Assembly: GCA_022495995.1 (NCBI GenBank)
Contig: JAFEMH010000523.1
Span: 1-64,000 of the forward strand
Direction: 5' to 3'
Length of the DNA: 64,000 nt
DNA from: Adenophora triphylla var. japonica
Taxonomy: Eukaryota > Streptophyta > Magnoliopsida > Asterales > Campanulaceae
The notes beneath the pieces were generated by a model. That model was not told the DNA's origin, did no database searches, and saw only the letters and a list, made by a program, of their open reading frames with translations. The position numbers and the translations under genes are program-made. Each line of letters begins with the position of its first letter. Positions within the stretch are counted from its first letter, which is position 1. Positions 33,648 through 44,525 of the stretch are shown here, piece after piece.

Positions 33648-33877
33648 ACCGGCCGGCGTGCACAGTACGTGCGAGCGGTTTTGGCATTTTGCTCTTGGTC
33701 AATATTCCCTTTTATTGGAAATGACAAATTTCCAGCGAGGTATTTGTCCATTTTTTAATTCCTAAGAGGTCCTTCCTCATTCAAATTATCAAAATAATGT
33801 CCAAAATGCCCCTAAATGATTATAAATCACTAATTTGGGCTGACGAAATATTAACGACCCAGATTGGGGTACTTGCA

Positions 33878-34241
33878 ATCACCCAAGAAGCTGAGATTGA
33901 AGGTAAATTACTTTTGGTGGATGGCTGAATTAGAGGAAGTACTTTCTGGTTCTTCCAAAATAGGGGGAGAAGGATCGAATGCAGGGGGAGCTGAAGCTGC
34001 AAAGGGAACAACTGAAGATGAAGATTTACCTTTTGATATTGAAGAAGATGTGGAAGATGAAGCCAATACGGTAGCCAACACGGCATTTGATGATATGTGA
34101 AAACATTTGTTTTAATTTTTTGGTTTGTAATAACTGTGAATTCAAAATTCTTAGTAGCTAAAAATTTAGTAATGTTTTGTTTTTGAACTTAACAATTTAT
34201 TTTGCAGGATTTTGATCAGAACCACAAAGTTAGGGGGAGAT
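33878..34241 (+). pseudogene. 3' end of a copia-type element G internal region
   Basis: The stretch abuts the outer edge of LTR B and ends in the polypurine tract TAGGGGGAGAT (34231-34241), typical of Ty1/copia 3' ends. An open stretch to 34100 encodes a very acidic tail (EDEDLPFDIEEDVEDEAN), not a recognisable RNase H end. Element B probably inserted here, or a rearrangement joined them. Confidence 0.55.
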
Positions 34242-34994
34242 TGAAAGAGTACGAAAGTACTCTTAGATCTTTCGTAATATCTTTGTAATTCTGATATTTA
34301 TATTAGAAAATATTAATTACATAAACACTACGAAAAAAATCGTTATTGCCATGGACAAATTTTCTTGACAATAGATACAAATTCTTTGGTAAACATATTT
34401 TAGTGAGGAAAAAGTTTCCTTGGCAAACGAGGCGTCGGTAATTTCGCTGAGGAATGGAAATTCTTGGCAATTTATCAAGGAAATTGTCAAGGAATATGTC
34501 CTTTGTAATTTACCAAGGAAATTGTCAAGAAATATGTCCTTTGTAATTTACAAAGGAAATTGCCAAGAAGTTTTTCCTTGATAATCACTGATTCATTATT
34601 CAAAAAAAAAAAAAAATAGATGGTTTTCCTTGGAAAATTTTGCCTACGAAATTACTGACGAATATTTACCTGGGTATAAATTAAATATTATTTATATGAC
34701 TAATATATTAATATATTTGTATAATTAAATAAATATTTATTCAAAAATCATTTAAATTAGTAATTAAAAAAAATACTAAACTTAATTAAAGAAATATGTA
34801 TTTAGAATTATTAATGGACTATTTTTAAAATACCACCACCACCACCACCTTCAACCACCTTCAACCACCGTTAACCACCGTCAACCATCATCAACCACCT
34901 TCCACCACCTTCCCCCACCGTCAATCACTACCAGAAAAATACACACACATACACACATATCAGTACACACGCACACACACTAACCCCCTTTTCC

Positions 34995-35134
34995 CTATCA
35001 TGTTTACCGCTCATATTCCCCTCCGCCGATCGCAGATCTCTCACCGCCTTATCCGTCGACCTGGGCGTATGCGACAGAGACGCCGCCGTATTACCTCTGC
35101 CACCCCTTCTGGTTTTTGTATGTGATGAATCCAT
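34995..35134 (-). pseudogene. Captured first-exon fragment of a kinesin-5-like gene
   Basis: The minus strand from ATG at 35134 encodes MDSSHTKTRRGGRGN, then TPRSTDKAVRDLRSAEGN and KHDREKGV. This matches the N terminus of plant kinesin-5 (BimC/KRP125) motors, where TPRSSDKxxRDLRS is followed by KHDKEKGVNVQV and the motor domain. The match stops after EKGV, where a TG-rich microsatellite begins (34930-34990). The motor domain is absent, so no motor is made. The GA-rich 35135-35735 segment may be captured 5' UTR or promoter. Confidence 0.7.
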
Positions 35135-36094
35135 AACCCCCTAGAAAATTGATTTTCTTCAAAAATAAATTGGGGGTTTGACTCATTGAGTCAGCTCAAT
35201 AATTCAAATCTGGGAAAATCAAGAAATCATTAGCTGTGAAACCACAATGCGGGGGCTTGGATCGAATCATAAAACAATTATAAATCTGGGTTCTTTTTTA
35301 TTGGAAACGGAGTAAAATTCTTTGATGCATTGAGTCAGCTCAGAATAATCAAGAAAATGTATAGAGCAATCAAGAAAATTGAAACGGAATGTATCCAATG
35401 TTTGTCCTTGTCCTATAATGGCCGGCTGTTGAGAGCTTTGTAATGCTACAGAGTGTGAAGAAGAGAGTGTAAAGAGAGAAAAGAATAGAGACAGAAATGA
35501 GAGAGGTTATAATAATGGGGTTGTTTGATAAGGTGGAGCAGAGGCGGTGGTGGTGCGGCGGCAAAGTCAATGGCGGTGGAGGAGGCTGGTGGTGGTGTTT
35601 AATTAATTGTTTGATAGGGAGGAGAGAATGAGGAGTGGAGACAGATGAGGTTTTTGAGATAATAATGGAGAAATGAGGAAAGAGAGAAATAAAAAAAGAA
35701 TATTTTTTATGTTTCTTTGGGTGAACTTGGATCATTAGATTTAATCAAATGAATGGTTATGATCAAGTAATAGATATGTTGAGGTGATCCACGTAAATCT
35801 TTAACAACCAATGAGTATATGACACCTCATATACTTTTAGTTTTAGTTTATTATTTCAAGTGATATTAGTAATAACACACATTTATTATAATAATGAAAT
35901 ATAATAATAAATGATAATAATGATACTTAGTTTATATAAAAATTAATAAAAATATTTAATAAAAATAATTATACAATTGGTTTAAATACTTACTACTATA
36001 ATAATAATTAGTAACAATACTTGTTAATAACAATAATAATAATAATTGATAATAATGATAATAATAATAATAAATAAAAATTATATACCTCTAT

Positions 36095-36394
36095 ATCCTA
36101 AACCCTAAATCATATACCTTAACTCTAAAGTATATACCCGTATACCCTAAACATTATAGTATATACCACTATACGCTAAGCACTAAACCCTAAACCCTAT
36201 ATATCCCATACCTTAAATCATATACTTATATCCCAAACCCTAAAAATATAATTTATTGATAATAATAATTTAATAATTTAAATGAAATATTAATAATGCT
36301 TATTACTACATCCCAAATCTCATATACTTATACCCCATATCCTAAACCCTAAATCATATACTTATACCCCAAACCCTAAACCCTAAACCCTAAA
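36095..36394. repeat. Telomere-type AAACCCT repeats, degenerate
   Basis: Scattered CCCTAAA units interleaved with ATATACCTATA-type sequence, with a clean run of AAACCCT units at 36371-36394. Internal to the CACTA element. Confidence 0.8.
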
Positions 36395-36479
36395 TAAATG
36401 AAAATATATAGAAGAAAAGAGGGACAGACTACCTTATATTTAGTTATTTTATTTATTTTTTATTGACTAGAAAATAATT

Positions 36480-37250
36480 TTAAAAAATTAAAAAAAGTAA
36501 TTCTATTGATCGTCTCTCTTTTTTCTATTATATACTTTCATTTCTTTAAAAATTCTTAACTTTTTTTTATATATCTTATTGTAAAAAAATTCACTACTAA
36601 CTAACATCTCAAATAGTTTAATTTATTCTAAAAAAATTTAAAAAAAATTAAAAAATAAATGCTATTGTCCGTCCCTCTTTTTTTCTATTATATACTTTCA
36701 TTTCTTTAAAAATTCTTAACTTTTTTATATAACTTTTTGTTAAAAATTTCACTAATAACTAACATCTCAAATAGTTTTATTTATCCAAAAAAAAAAAGTA
36801 AAAAAGTAAATGCTATTGTTCATCCCTCTTTTTTTCTATTATATACTTTCATTTTTTTAAAAAAATCTTAACTTTTTGTAAAAAAATTCACTACTAATTA
36901 ACATCTCAAATAGTTTTATTTATCCAAAAAAAAATTAAAAAAGTAAATTCTATTGTCCGTCCCTCTTTTTTCTATTATATACTTTCATTTCTTTAAAAAT
37001 TCTTAACTTTTTTATATAACTTTTTGTAAAAAATTTCACTACTAACTAACATCTCAAATAGTTTTATTTATCAAAAAAAAAATAATTTAAAAATTAAAAA
37101 AATAAATGCTATTGTTCGTCCCTCTTTTTTTCTATTATATACTTTCATTTCTTTAAAAATACTTGTTTATATAACTTTTTGTAAAAAATTTCACTACTAA
37201 CTAACATCTCAAATAGTTTTATTTATCCAAAAAAAAATATAAAAAAAAAA
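36480..37250. repeat. AT-rich tandem array, five copies of 136-160 bp
   Basis: TCTATTATATACTTTCATTT recurs with its TATACTTTCA at about 36531, 36691, 36842, 36978 and 37138. Each copy also holds CATCTCAAATAGTTT and CGTCCCTCTTTT. Confidence 0.9.
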
Positions 37251-38415
37251 TCAAATATCTAATGAGAAACAATTATAATATATTATGTGTGTGTAAATGT
37301 AAGAAATTATTTTTTTTGGCATCTATTCCTTTGAAATTTACCAAGAATTTCACCAAGGAAATATTTCCTTGGTATTTATTCTTTTATAATTCCCTTGATA
37401 ATTATGGCGGGAATCTTCCCACCAATTTTTTAAAATATTTTGAGTGATTGCCTAGGAATATATTCCTTGGTAATTTTGGAGGAAAGTTTAGCACCAAATT
37501 GAAATTTTGGGTGATACTTTCCAAGGAATTTAAAAAGGAAATTTTCCTAGGAAATATATTTCTTGGTAAATTCCTTGTAAATTTCAGTGAAATACAATGA
37601 AAAATGTTTTCTTGATAAATTCCTTGCAATTTTCCTATGGAAATTTCTCCTTCCTAAATTTCTCCAAATTTATCATGAAAAAAGAATTCCTTGATATTTT
37701 CCTCATTATTTGCAGGAAATAAAATTCCTAGGTAAATTCCTTGGAAAATACCATGGATTAAAGTTTTCTCAATAAACTATCGTCACTAATCCACAGTTTT
37801 TTAGTAATGAAATAGATTAGGATTAATTGTTAATATATATGTACTAACGACTAACGGTTTATATTTAGTTATAATTTGTATTTTAGGTAAAGTCTCAAGG
37901 AAGGAAAGTCTCTCGAAAGATAAGGAAAGAAGATTCAAATTTCGGATTGCAATGAGAAGATTAACTCCTTGTCAGACAAGGACTCCTTGACCGCTTATAA
38001 ATAGAAGACTACGTCTTCTTCATTTGTTACCGATTTGACGAGATTTTGCACCGAGCTTTTGAGAGAGAGATCCTCGAGCATTTTGTTCTTGTATCTTAAA
38101 GATCAGAGATTGTTTCTTCAAGATTGTAGAGATTGTTTCTTCAAGATTGTTTCGTGTTTAGTAGTTCTGGGCTTAGAACTCCTTTTGGTCTTCCGTAGAT
38201 TATTTCTTTTCATCGTAAGTGTTTACTCTGCAAACTTGTTCTCTAAACAAGGTTGCTATTTTATGAAAAGGTTTCCAGCAAGAGTTTCTTGCTAAAGTTT
38301 TAATTATTCCGCTGCATTTATATTATGTTCTTTTTAATTTAATTTTCTGGAAAAAGTTGTGTAAACTGTTGTGTAGACACTTGTGTGTACAACTGTATAC
38401 ACAAGTTATCTCACA

Positions 38416-39775
38416 ATTGGTGACAGTCCTAGCTATAATTCTTTCAAATTCCGAAACAGCCACCACCCATCTCTCAAAATTTACCAAATTTGTTCAGTAT
38501 TTAATTCTAAATCAGTCAATTAATTTAAAATCTAAGATTTAATTTTGAACACCAGTTATTAGAAAACCAATATTTTCAAAGGTGGAAGTGGAGGTAACGA
38601 TGGGAGGAGGGCTGTTGGTGAGGAAGAGAGAGAGAGAGAGAGCGGGAGTTGGTGGAAGATGGAGGTGACGGTGGGGTTGGTGAGGAAGAGAGAGAGAGAG
38701 AGAGCGGGAGTTGGTGGAAGATGGAGGTGACGGTGGGGGAGGGCTGTTGGTGAGGAAGAGAGACCGAGCGGGAGGAAGGGGAAGAAGAAAGGCAGTAATG
38801 GAGGTTGGGGAGGCGCCAGAAAGTGGAGGCGATGAATGGTGAAGGTGGGTGAATTTGGGGGAGATGAGGGTTTAGGGCTGGAGGGTGGAGATGGGTTGAT
38901 TCTGGGAAGATGAAGTTGAAATTAAAGGGTTTGAGAGTAGAAAGGTTTTACACCCGTTAAATATTAAGAAATGTTAGTTTGGTTAACTAGAATTAGTCTT
39001 TTCGATTATTTGGCTTAGCCACGTCAGCGTCCATTAATAAAATTTAACGTCATATGTTAAAAAATTATTATGTTGCCTTATTTGAAAACAGTTTTGAAAG
39101 TACGTTATACTACTTGGTCATTAGTTAGTACATTTCCTTTTGCGAAAATAGGGTCCAATTACGTTACATAGACTAGTAATTATTCCGTACAGAAACTATA
39201 TACTTCTATGAACTATATAGTTCAATTGTGATTCACTCCTTCATGTTCATGTATACTTCAAGTATGTGTCACTTGATGCATCTTGAACGTGACACATATT
39301 GTGTGTATATATACAAATCTAACAACAATAATTTCTCCATTGACAGAGTACGGCGAATACTTCTGTCCGTCGTACCAAAACATCTTTTAGGCTCAATAAT
39401 AGATCATCATCATCACCTTTATGAATTTAACCTTTAAATGTTGCCAAAGTTAAAATGTCCCCACTCTCCACTGTTTTGCTCTGATCAGCAATGGAGCTGA
39501 ATTTGAGTCCCACCACCATTATCAGACCTTCAAGCCCACTGACCCATGATGAGTCATGACCATTTTACCCCTTGCTTCCCATGGAAATAAGACTTGTTGA
39601 CTATCGCGATCATTAGAGTTTGTTTCGACACAGCTCAAATAGGTTTGCCAAACGGTCTTTTCTTTGAAAGGAAAAAACTTTTTATACTCATCTCTATCTT
39701 TCAAATTTGAAATTATTGAGCTTCTCAGTGAATCCTCACATGGCACAAACATTACCACCATTCTTTGTCCCTCTT

Positions 39776-39809
<34 letters not shown>

Positions 39810-40130
39810 TCCGCGAAACCTAATGATATCAGCCATGTTAGTTTGTGTGAAATTTATTTCGTAATATCACAATCAAACTATGCATTAATAGCATCAAATT
39901 CTATGTACGTACTAATTAATGAAAACGCGATCAAGAAAGTACTAGTATGATTTTCAGTATACGGCGCTTTCAGATGATTATAAGCAATTAAGCATCATTT
40001 TTAGGTTTGTGTCTGCATCGTTTACTCAATTAGGGTTATACTTTATGATCTTGAAAATGACAGCTTTTGTATCAATGAACTTTTTTGTTATTACACAAAA
40101 CCGCCTTGTTTTTGTGCTGTAAATTTTGTT
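38416..40130. other. Spacer, no gene recognised
   Basis: Mostly AT-rich. A GA-rich minisatellite is at about 38610-38770 (unit near 61 bp, core GCGGGAGTTGGTGGAAGATG). A 30-base poly-T run is at about 39779-39808. Short open frames here look accidental. Confidence 0.6.
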
Positions 40131-40197
40131 CCTTGTATTGTATTAGTATTAGGAATATAATATTATAATATTATATTTAAGTATATATTGTTATATA

Positions 40198-40470
40198 TTT
40201 CTTTCGTCTCGATTGAAATTGCATACTTACTGTTTATGCGTAGATTAAGGAAAAAAATAATGAAGAAAATGTTGAGTATGAAAAGTGAGGTTGGAGAGAG
40301 AAAGTGGGGTAGAAAATAGTGATTTGATTGGTATTGTGAGTATAAAAGTAAAGTAGGAGAGAGAATTAGTGGGTGAAATAGTAAAGATTCTTTGTCATTT
40401 TAGGAAGCGTACAATTTGTAATGGGACGCCCAATGAGGAAAGTGTGCAATTTGTAGCAGGACGGAGGGAG
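40198..40470. mobile_element. Stowaway-like MITE inside LTR F
   Basis: The right end reads GGACGGAGGGAG then TA; the left end is TA then TTTCTTTCGTCTCGATTG. Terminal inverted repeats and a GTGGGACGCCC-like internal motif relate it to the MITEs at 61703-61975 and 62054-62317. Confidence 0.7.
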
Positions 40471-40909
40471 TATACTTTAGGAAACTCAATCCTTGTATTA
40501 GATTAAGAAGATTGTATAGAAGATTACCTCAATTCATTGTAACCCTATAAATATGTACCTCTAACAACATAATCAATTGAGTCTTTCAAATTAATTTTCT
40601 CTTTCTCTCCATGTATGAATTGACTTCGTCTATCATAATATTATATTCAAGTATATATTGTTATATAAACTAGATCTAGAAACCTTATAGGAGATTACCT
40701 CCTCCCATTGTAACCCTATAAATATGTACCTTTAACAAAATAATCAATTGAGTCTTTCATATTATTCTTATCTACCTTATATGATTGACTTCGTCTCTCT
40801 CTCCTTAATTCTTATATGGTATCAGAGCATTAAGATCCATAATAGAACTTCTCCGCCAAACCCTAGCGGCAAAACCCTAAAGCCGCCACACCCTTGCTTC
40901 CGCCACCCA

Positions 40910-41260
40910 CCATCAAACTGACCTCCAACCACGGACGTACGGACCACTTTCCTTGTGTGCGATGGCAAAACCCAAACCGCCCCACAACCAACCCGAGCTG
41001 CCATGTTCAAAACTGGCCTCCAACCACGGATGTACAGACCACTTTTCTTGGGTGCGATGGCAAAACTCAAACCGCCCCACAACCAAACCGAGTTGCCATG
41101 TTCAAAACTGGCCTCCAACCACGAACGTACGGACCACTTTCCTTGGGTGCGATGGCGAAACACAAACTGCCCCACAACCAACCCAGGTTGCCATGTTCAA
41201 AGATGGCCTCCAACCACGGATGTACGGACCACTTTTTTTTTCTATCACAAACCCTATCGC
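40910..41260 (+). repeat. 95-bp tandem repeat, about four copies, in element F
   Basis: CCTCCAACCACGG recurs at about 40922, 41017, 41112 and 41207, with GTACGGACCACTTT and GCCCCACAACCAACC in each unit. Since 95 is two more than a multiple of three, the same peptide appears in successive frames, giving three overlapping open frames that are not genes. Confidence 0.9.
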
Positions 41261-41938
41261 CACATCTACGTCCGAGAACACATCCGTCTCCACCCGCTAC
41301 ATCAAACCCGATTCATCCCATCATTCTTCAAGATTGGACTTATCCGAGGATCGTCCATCTTGCGGGAGCATATTAGGAATATAATATCATAATATTAGAT
41401 TAAGAAAATTGTATAGATCTAAAAACCTTATAGGAGATTACCTCCTCCCATTGTAACCCTATAAATATGTACCTCTAACAATATAATCAATTGAGTCTTT
41501 CATATTATTCTTATCTACCTAGTATGATTGACTAATTCGTCTCTCTCTTCTTAATTCTAATACCTTGCCTTTCCACATTTTGCATTACTATCTGCGACAT
41601 CAGTTACAAAATGAATATTTATTTTTGTTCTTGAAATTCGGCAAAGCCTGGACAATAATTTGGAGAAATTACGGTAGGATAAGATGGTTAAACTAAAGAG
41701 AATAGTGATGGAATTAATTATACATAAACCCTAGAATGATGCGGAATATTTATTCTAGGACAATCATGCTTTAAATTATCAAAGATTATGGAACGATAGA
41801 CAAACCTGAATCCATAGCAATATTTGGAGAATACTTGATGAAGACTTGATGAACGATTATTGCCTTCCAATTGATCCTTAGGGTTCTTAAAATTCAATTG
41901 ACAATGGGAATCAAGAGAATAAAACCTAGGTAAGTCAA

Positions 41939-43284
41939 TGGTAGGCTTTATCGCAACACCTACAAATTACTACAAGGACTCCTAATAATATAGATAGTGA
42001 AAGTCCAGGATCGATCTCAGGGAACATTATTGCTTACGAACTAGTCACACAAATGGGGGGTTTTTGTTTGTTGAATGATTAAAATCCTAAGACGGGAATT
42101 TAAAATCTAAATTATAAATAATAATGTAAAAGAACACTTTGGACATGCAAAATTATCCCCGTCTATCAATCAATATCACCAGAATGATTCTTTCGTACTC
42201 CCCCCTAATCACTTGATCACGAGATATAAAATCTCTATCTCTTCGTTGATAGTAGTTAATAGCGGCGACACGCTCAACTACAAACCCTAATTAATAAATA
42301 AAACCTAGCCGACACGATCAAGGTTCTAAATATAAATTGATGAAATTCTAAGAGATGAAGATCAAGGAATTAATCTATTATTGTTTCAAAGAGATTTAAA
42401 GCCAATTTTACTTTTAATCACCATTCAAGATGACACATACATGAATAACGAAGGTGCTACAATGATAACCCTAGTCCGACACGATAAAAGGGAAATCTAG
42501 CAATAATCAATTAAAAGGATTAAGGGATTGATCAATTTCTCAAAACCCTAGAAATTGATTTGAAATAAGCACAAGTAAAATTGCAATTAGGGAAGAATAA
42601 TTAAAAGGAATCAAACCTCAATTGATAATCAAGACGGTTCAAAAATCACAAATCCAAAGCAAGAGAATTTAGCCTTCCATGGAGATTCAAAGCTTGAATA
42701 TTGTTTTCAAAAAACTAATGAGAAGAAAAGATAACCTAAAATACTGATAGGAATTAGTATTTATACTTCCTCCCTAAACCCTAGCTAAAAAGGAAAAGAA
42801 AATAAATTAAAAATAAAGAAAATTGCAAAAATTACGTCATTTCAGCGATCAGGGCACGACTCGTCCCTAGGTCTTCCTTCAATGGGGACGAGTCGTGATG
42901 TAGGGGACGACTCGTCCCTTTTGCATCCCTCTCTGAATCTGGCGTCCCCCCTTTGGGGAATAGTTGGGCCAAAGGGGGACGACTCGTCCCCTGAAGCAAA
43001 AACACCGATTTCTTCATATTTTCTCTTCAATCCTTGGCTTGCTTCCGGACTTCCTTGGCTTGACTTCCATGGTATAAAAATTGATGTCCCCGAGCAACTC
43101 ATGAGGACCAACAACACTTACATCAAAAACTCTCTAAAAATTCTCTCAAATTACATCTTTTATCTCATAATCCTCACAATACATAATATCACTCATAAGA
43201 CATCAAACCTAAAAAATTACATGGAAATAACACAAAATAATACCGGAAAACATAGGAATAACATAGAACAAATCCGCGCTATCA
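41939..43284 (-). repeat. 3' LTR of Athila element C (1346 bp)
   Basis: Minus strand from TGATAGCGCGGATTTG to CCTACCA. TATAAATA is at 42758-42765 and upstream of it (42853-42993) is a cluster of GACGAGTCGTC-type palindromes. A polypurine tract GCGTGGGGGTA lies just outside at 43287-43297. Confidence 0.93.
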
Positions 43285-44262
43285 AATACCCCCACGCTTA
43301 GACCATTACTCGTCCCTGAGTAATATCCTAAACTCCAATCTAACACCGGCCTAAAAACGAGATGCATGGAGGGTATTGATTCCTAGTCTCCTCTAATCCG
43401 CCAACAAGTCAATCAAAAGTCACAAACAGAGTAAGAAACTCCATCTCCTTATATCACCAATATATGAACAATGAATAATAAAAACTTTAACTTGATACCA
43501 ACTCCCAAAATAAAACGGTATCCAAGCAAAGTTCACACACAAAAGCCAAGGGGAACTAAAAATGACCTATGTTTCCCCCACGCTTGGCTCACACTACCTC
43601 ATCCCTCAAAATAAAAGTTGTTCGGGTGTTAATCCCTCGCAACTACCTCATGAAAACAAACTCCTACGCCACCTTATTACTCCAGAATGAATGAGAATTT
43701 CTAACCTATCTCCTCTAATCCGAACCTCCTACACCAAAGTGAACATCCTAACCCGAAACTCCGAACCCCCCTTATGACTTCAACACCGGTGAATAAACAA
43801 ATTGAAAGAATTTCACTCACTCACCTTTTGCCTAGGTGCCGTTTCCGGTTTTCACCTAGCCTCTCGTTTTTTTTTCAATTTTTTTTTTAATACACGCTCT
43901 CTCCTTTTGCCTAAGTGCCCTCTCGGGTTTTCACTTAGCCTCTCTTTTTTTTTTTTTTCTTAACTGTACAAATAGAAACATCTACACATAAAAACATCCC
44001 CCATACCCCCACGCTTAAACTACACAGTGTCCTCAATGTGTGTGCAACAATAAAAGTGCTAGGACAGTAAAAGCGTAAAAAGGGGGAAAAATAATACCAT
44101 CACTGAGGTGGCCACTGCCACGGCTGCCACTGCCACTCCGGGTAATGCCACCGACTACCCGATCGTGATCGCGAACTAGAACCCACACCGGGAGCGGGCA
44201 TCCGTCTAGGCCGCACGCCTCATCTCACGGGCCTCGCTACGGGACAACAAGCGGCATCTTGC
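43285..44262 (-). other. Athila 3' untranslated region
   Basis: No gene is seen. The motif AAGCGTGGGGG occurs three times (about 44005, 43575 and at the polypurine tract 43289). Two GNRA stem-loops lie at 43832-43938. Confidence 0.7.
43832..43938 (-). promoter_or_regulatory. Pair of GNRA-tetraloop stem-loops with AAAA bulge (Athila copies)
   Basis: Copy 1 (43859-43832): CTAGGTG, AAAA, CCG, GAAA, CGG, CACCTAG. Copy 2 (43938-43911): CTAAGTG, AAAA, CCC, GAGA, GGG, CACTTAG. Each has a 7-bp outer stem, a four-adenine bulge and a 3-bp inner stem closing a GNRA loop. Between copies one outer pair changes G-C to A-T and one inner pair G-C to C-G, both compensatory. Poly-T tracts flank them on the plus strand. 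Confidence 0.75.
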
Positions 44263-44525
44263 TCATCGACACGGGGACATATGCGGAAGGTCCTCTGCTG
44301 CATCATCCGGGACTCCATCGTCGGCCGGGCGGCTATCTATCGCAGTCTGTCGGTCCTGTATCTCCTCCAACGTATCACCATACTCCGCCCACCTCCTATC
44401 CTCAAAAGCCACCCGGCTCATGAACCTCTGATCCTCGTAAGCATATCTCTCCTGGGTCCTCCTGTCCTCATAGGCATATCTCCCATCTTTGCTCATCTAG
44501 AAACGCCCTCATCTCATCCCACTGA

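Larger units (their letters stand above)
17411..33877 (-). mobile_element. Tat-lineage Ty3/gypsy element B, 3'-truncated
   Basis: Reading from 33877 downwards: 1.8-kb LTR, tRNA-Arg primer site, leader, gag with zinc finger and acidic tail, protease, G-patch, RT, RNase H, second RNase H, integrase, two RNA hairpins, then plus-strand DUF7745 and PMD genes. The element stops inside the PMD gene near 17411, so the 3' LTR is lost. Frames are broken in many places, yet domain order is complete, making this the reference copy in the window. Confidence 0.9.
32064..33877 (-). repeat. 5' LTR of element B (1814 bp)
   Basis: It starts TGCAAGTACCCCAATCTGGG at 33877 and ends ATCACA at 32064 next to the primer site. 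TATAAATA is at 33576-33583. The block AAGACTCGTCGTACGAGGC, followed by ATTTCGGG and GTAACGTGACCTCC, is shared with LTR A. Tandem repeats of about 112-125 bp lie at 32970-33260. The partner LTR is not in the window. Confidence 0.85.
34326..37809. mobile_element. Non-autonomous CACTA-type transposon, 3.5 kb, with captured gene fragment
   Basis: The left end is CACTACGAAAAAAATCG and the right end, reverse complemented, CATTACTAAAAAACTG. The element is flanked by AAA on both sides (34323-34325, 37810-37812), the 3-bp duplication expected for CACTA elements. Subterminal regions are filled with short motifs such as CCTTGGCAA and TTGCCAAGG in both orientations. No transposase is seen. Inside are a kinesin-5-like exon, telomere-like repeats and a tandem array. 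Confidence 0.8.
34242..38415 (+). repeat. Copia-type LTR G, split by a CACTA element
   Basis: It starts TGAAAGAGTACGAAAG after the polypurine tract. The left 84 bases (34242-34325) continue at 37813. TATAAATA is at 37996-38003. A 12-bp hairpin with an AACT loop (38379-38406) lies near the end, and the LTR ends TCTCACA at about 38415. Total LTR length without the insertion is about 690 bp. Confidence 0.65.
40136..41562 (+). mobile_element. Small non-autonomous LTR element F (TRIM-like)
   Basis: The 3' LTR is 41371-41562 (TATTAGGAATATAATATCAT to CTTAATTCTAATA). The 5' LTR region 40136-40816 ends CTTAATTCTTATA directly before TGGTATCAGAGC (40817-40828), the initiator-tRNA-Met primer site. CCTTG at 40131-40135 and 41563-41567 fits a 5-bp target duplication. 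No proteins are encoded. The 5' LTR is enlarged by a MITE and a partial duplication (a second LTR-like start at about 40635). Confidence 0.7.

Noticed and set aside
33864..34100. A host gene encoding an acidic protein
   Set aside because: It starts inside LTR B, crosses the element border and ends just before a copia polypurine tract; it is a joined or truncated retroelement piece.
35370..35735. Pro/His-rich open frame in the CACTA element
   Set aside because: The composition reflects GA- and GGT-rich repeats; more likely captured 5' UTR or promoter of the kinesin-like fragment than a protein.
39779..39808. Poly-T run as the tail of a reverse-oriented SINE or LINE
   Set aside because: No Pol III boxes, RT sequence or target duplication were found beside it.
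40894..41392. Three overlapping open frames suggesting a proline-rich protein
   Set aside because: They are frame-shifted readings of a 95-bp tandem repeat inside a TRIM-like element with no gene structure.
42882..43301. Open frame across the Athila LTR (and its twin at 53332-53766)
   Set aside because: It crosses the LTR, is duplicated in both LTRs and its peptide comes from the GACGAGTCGTC palindromes; no domain.
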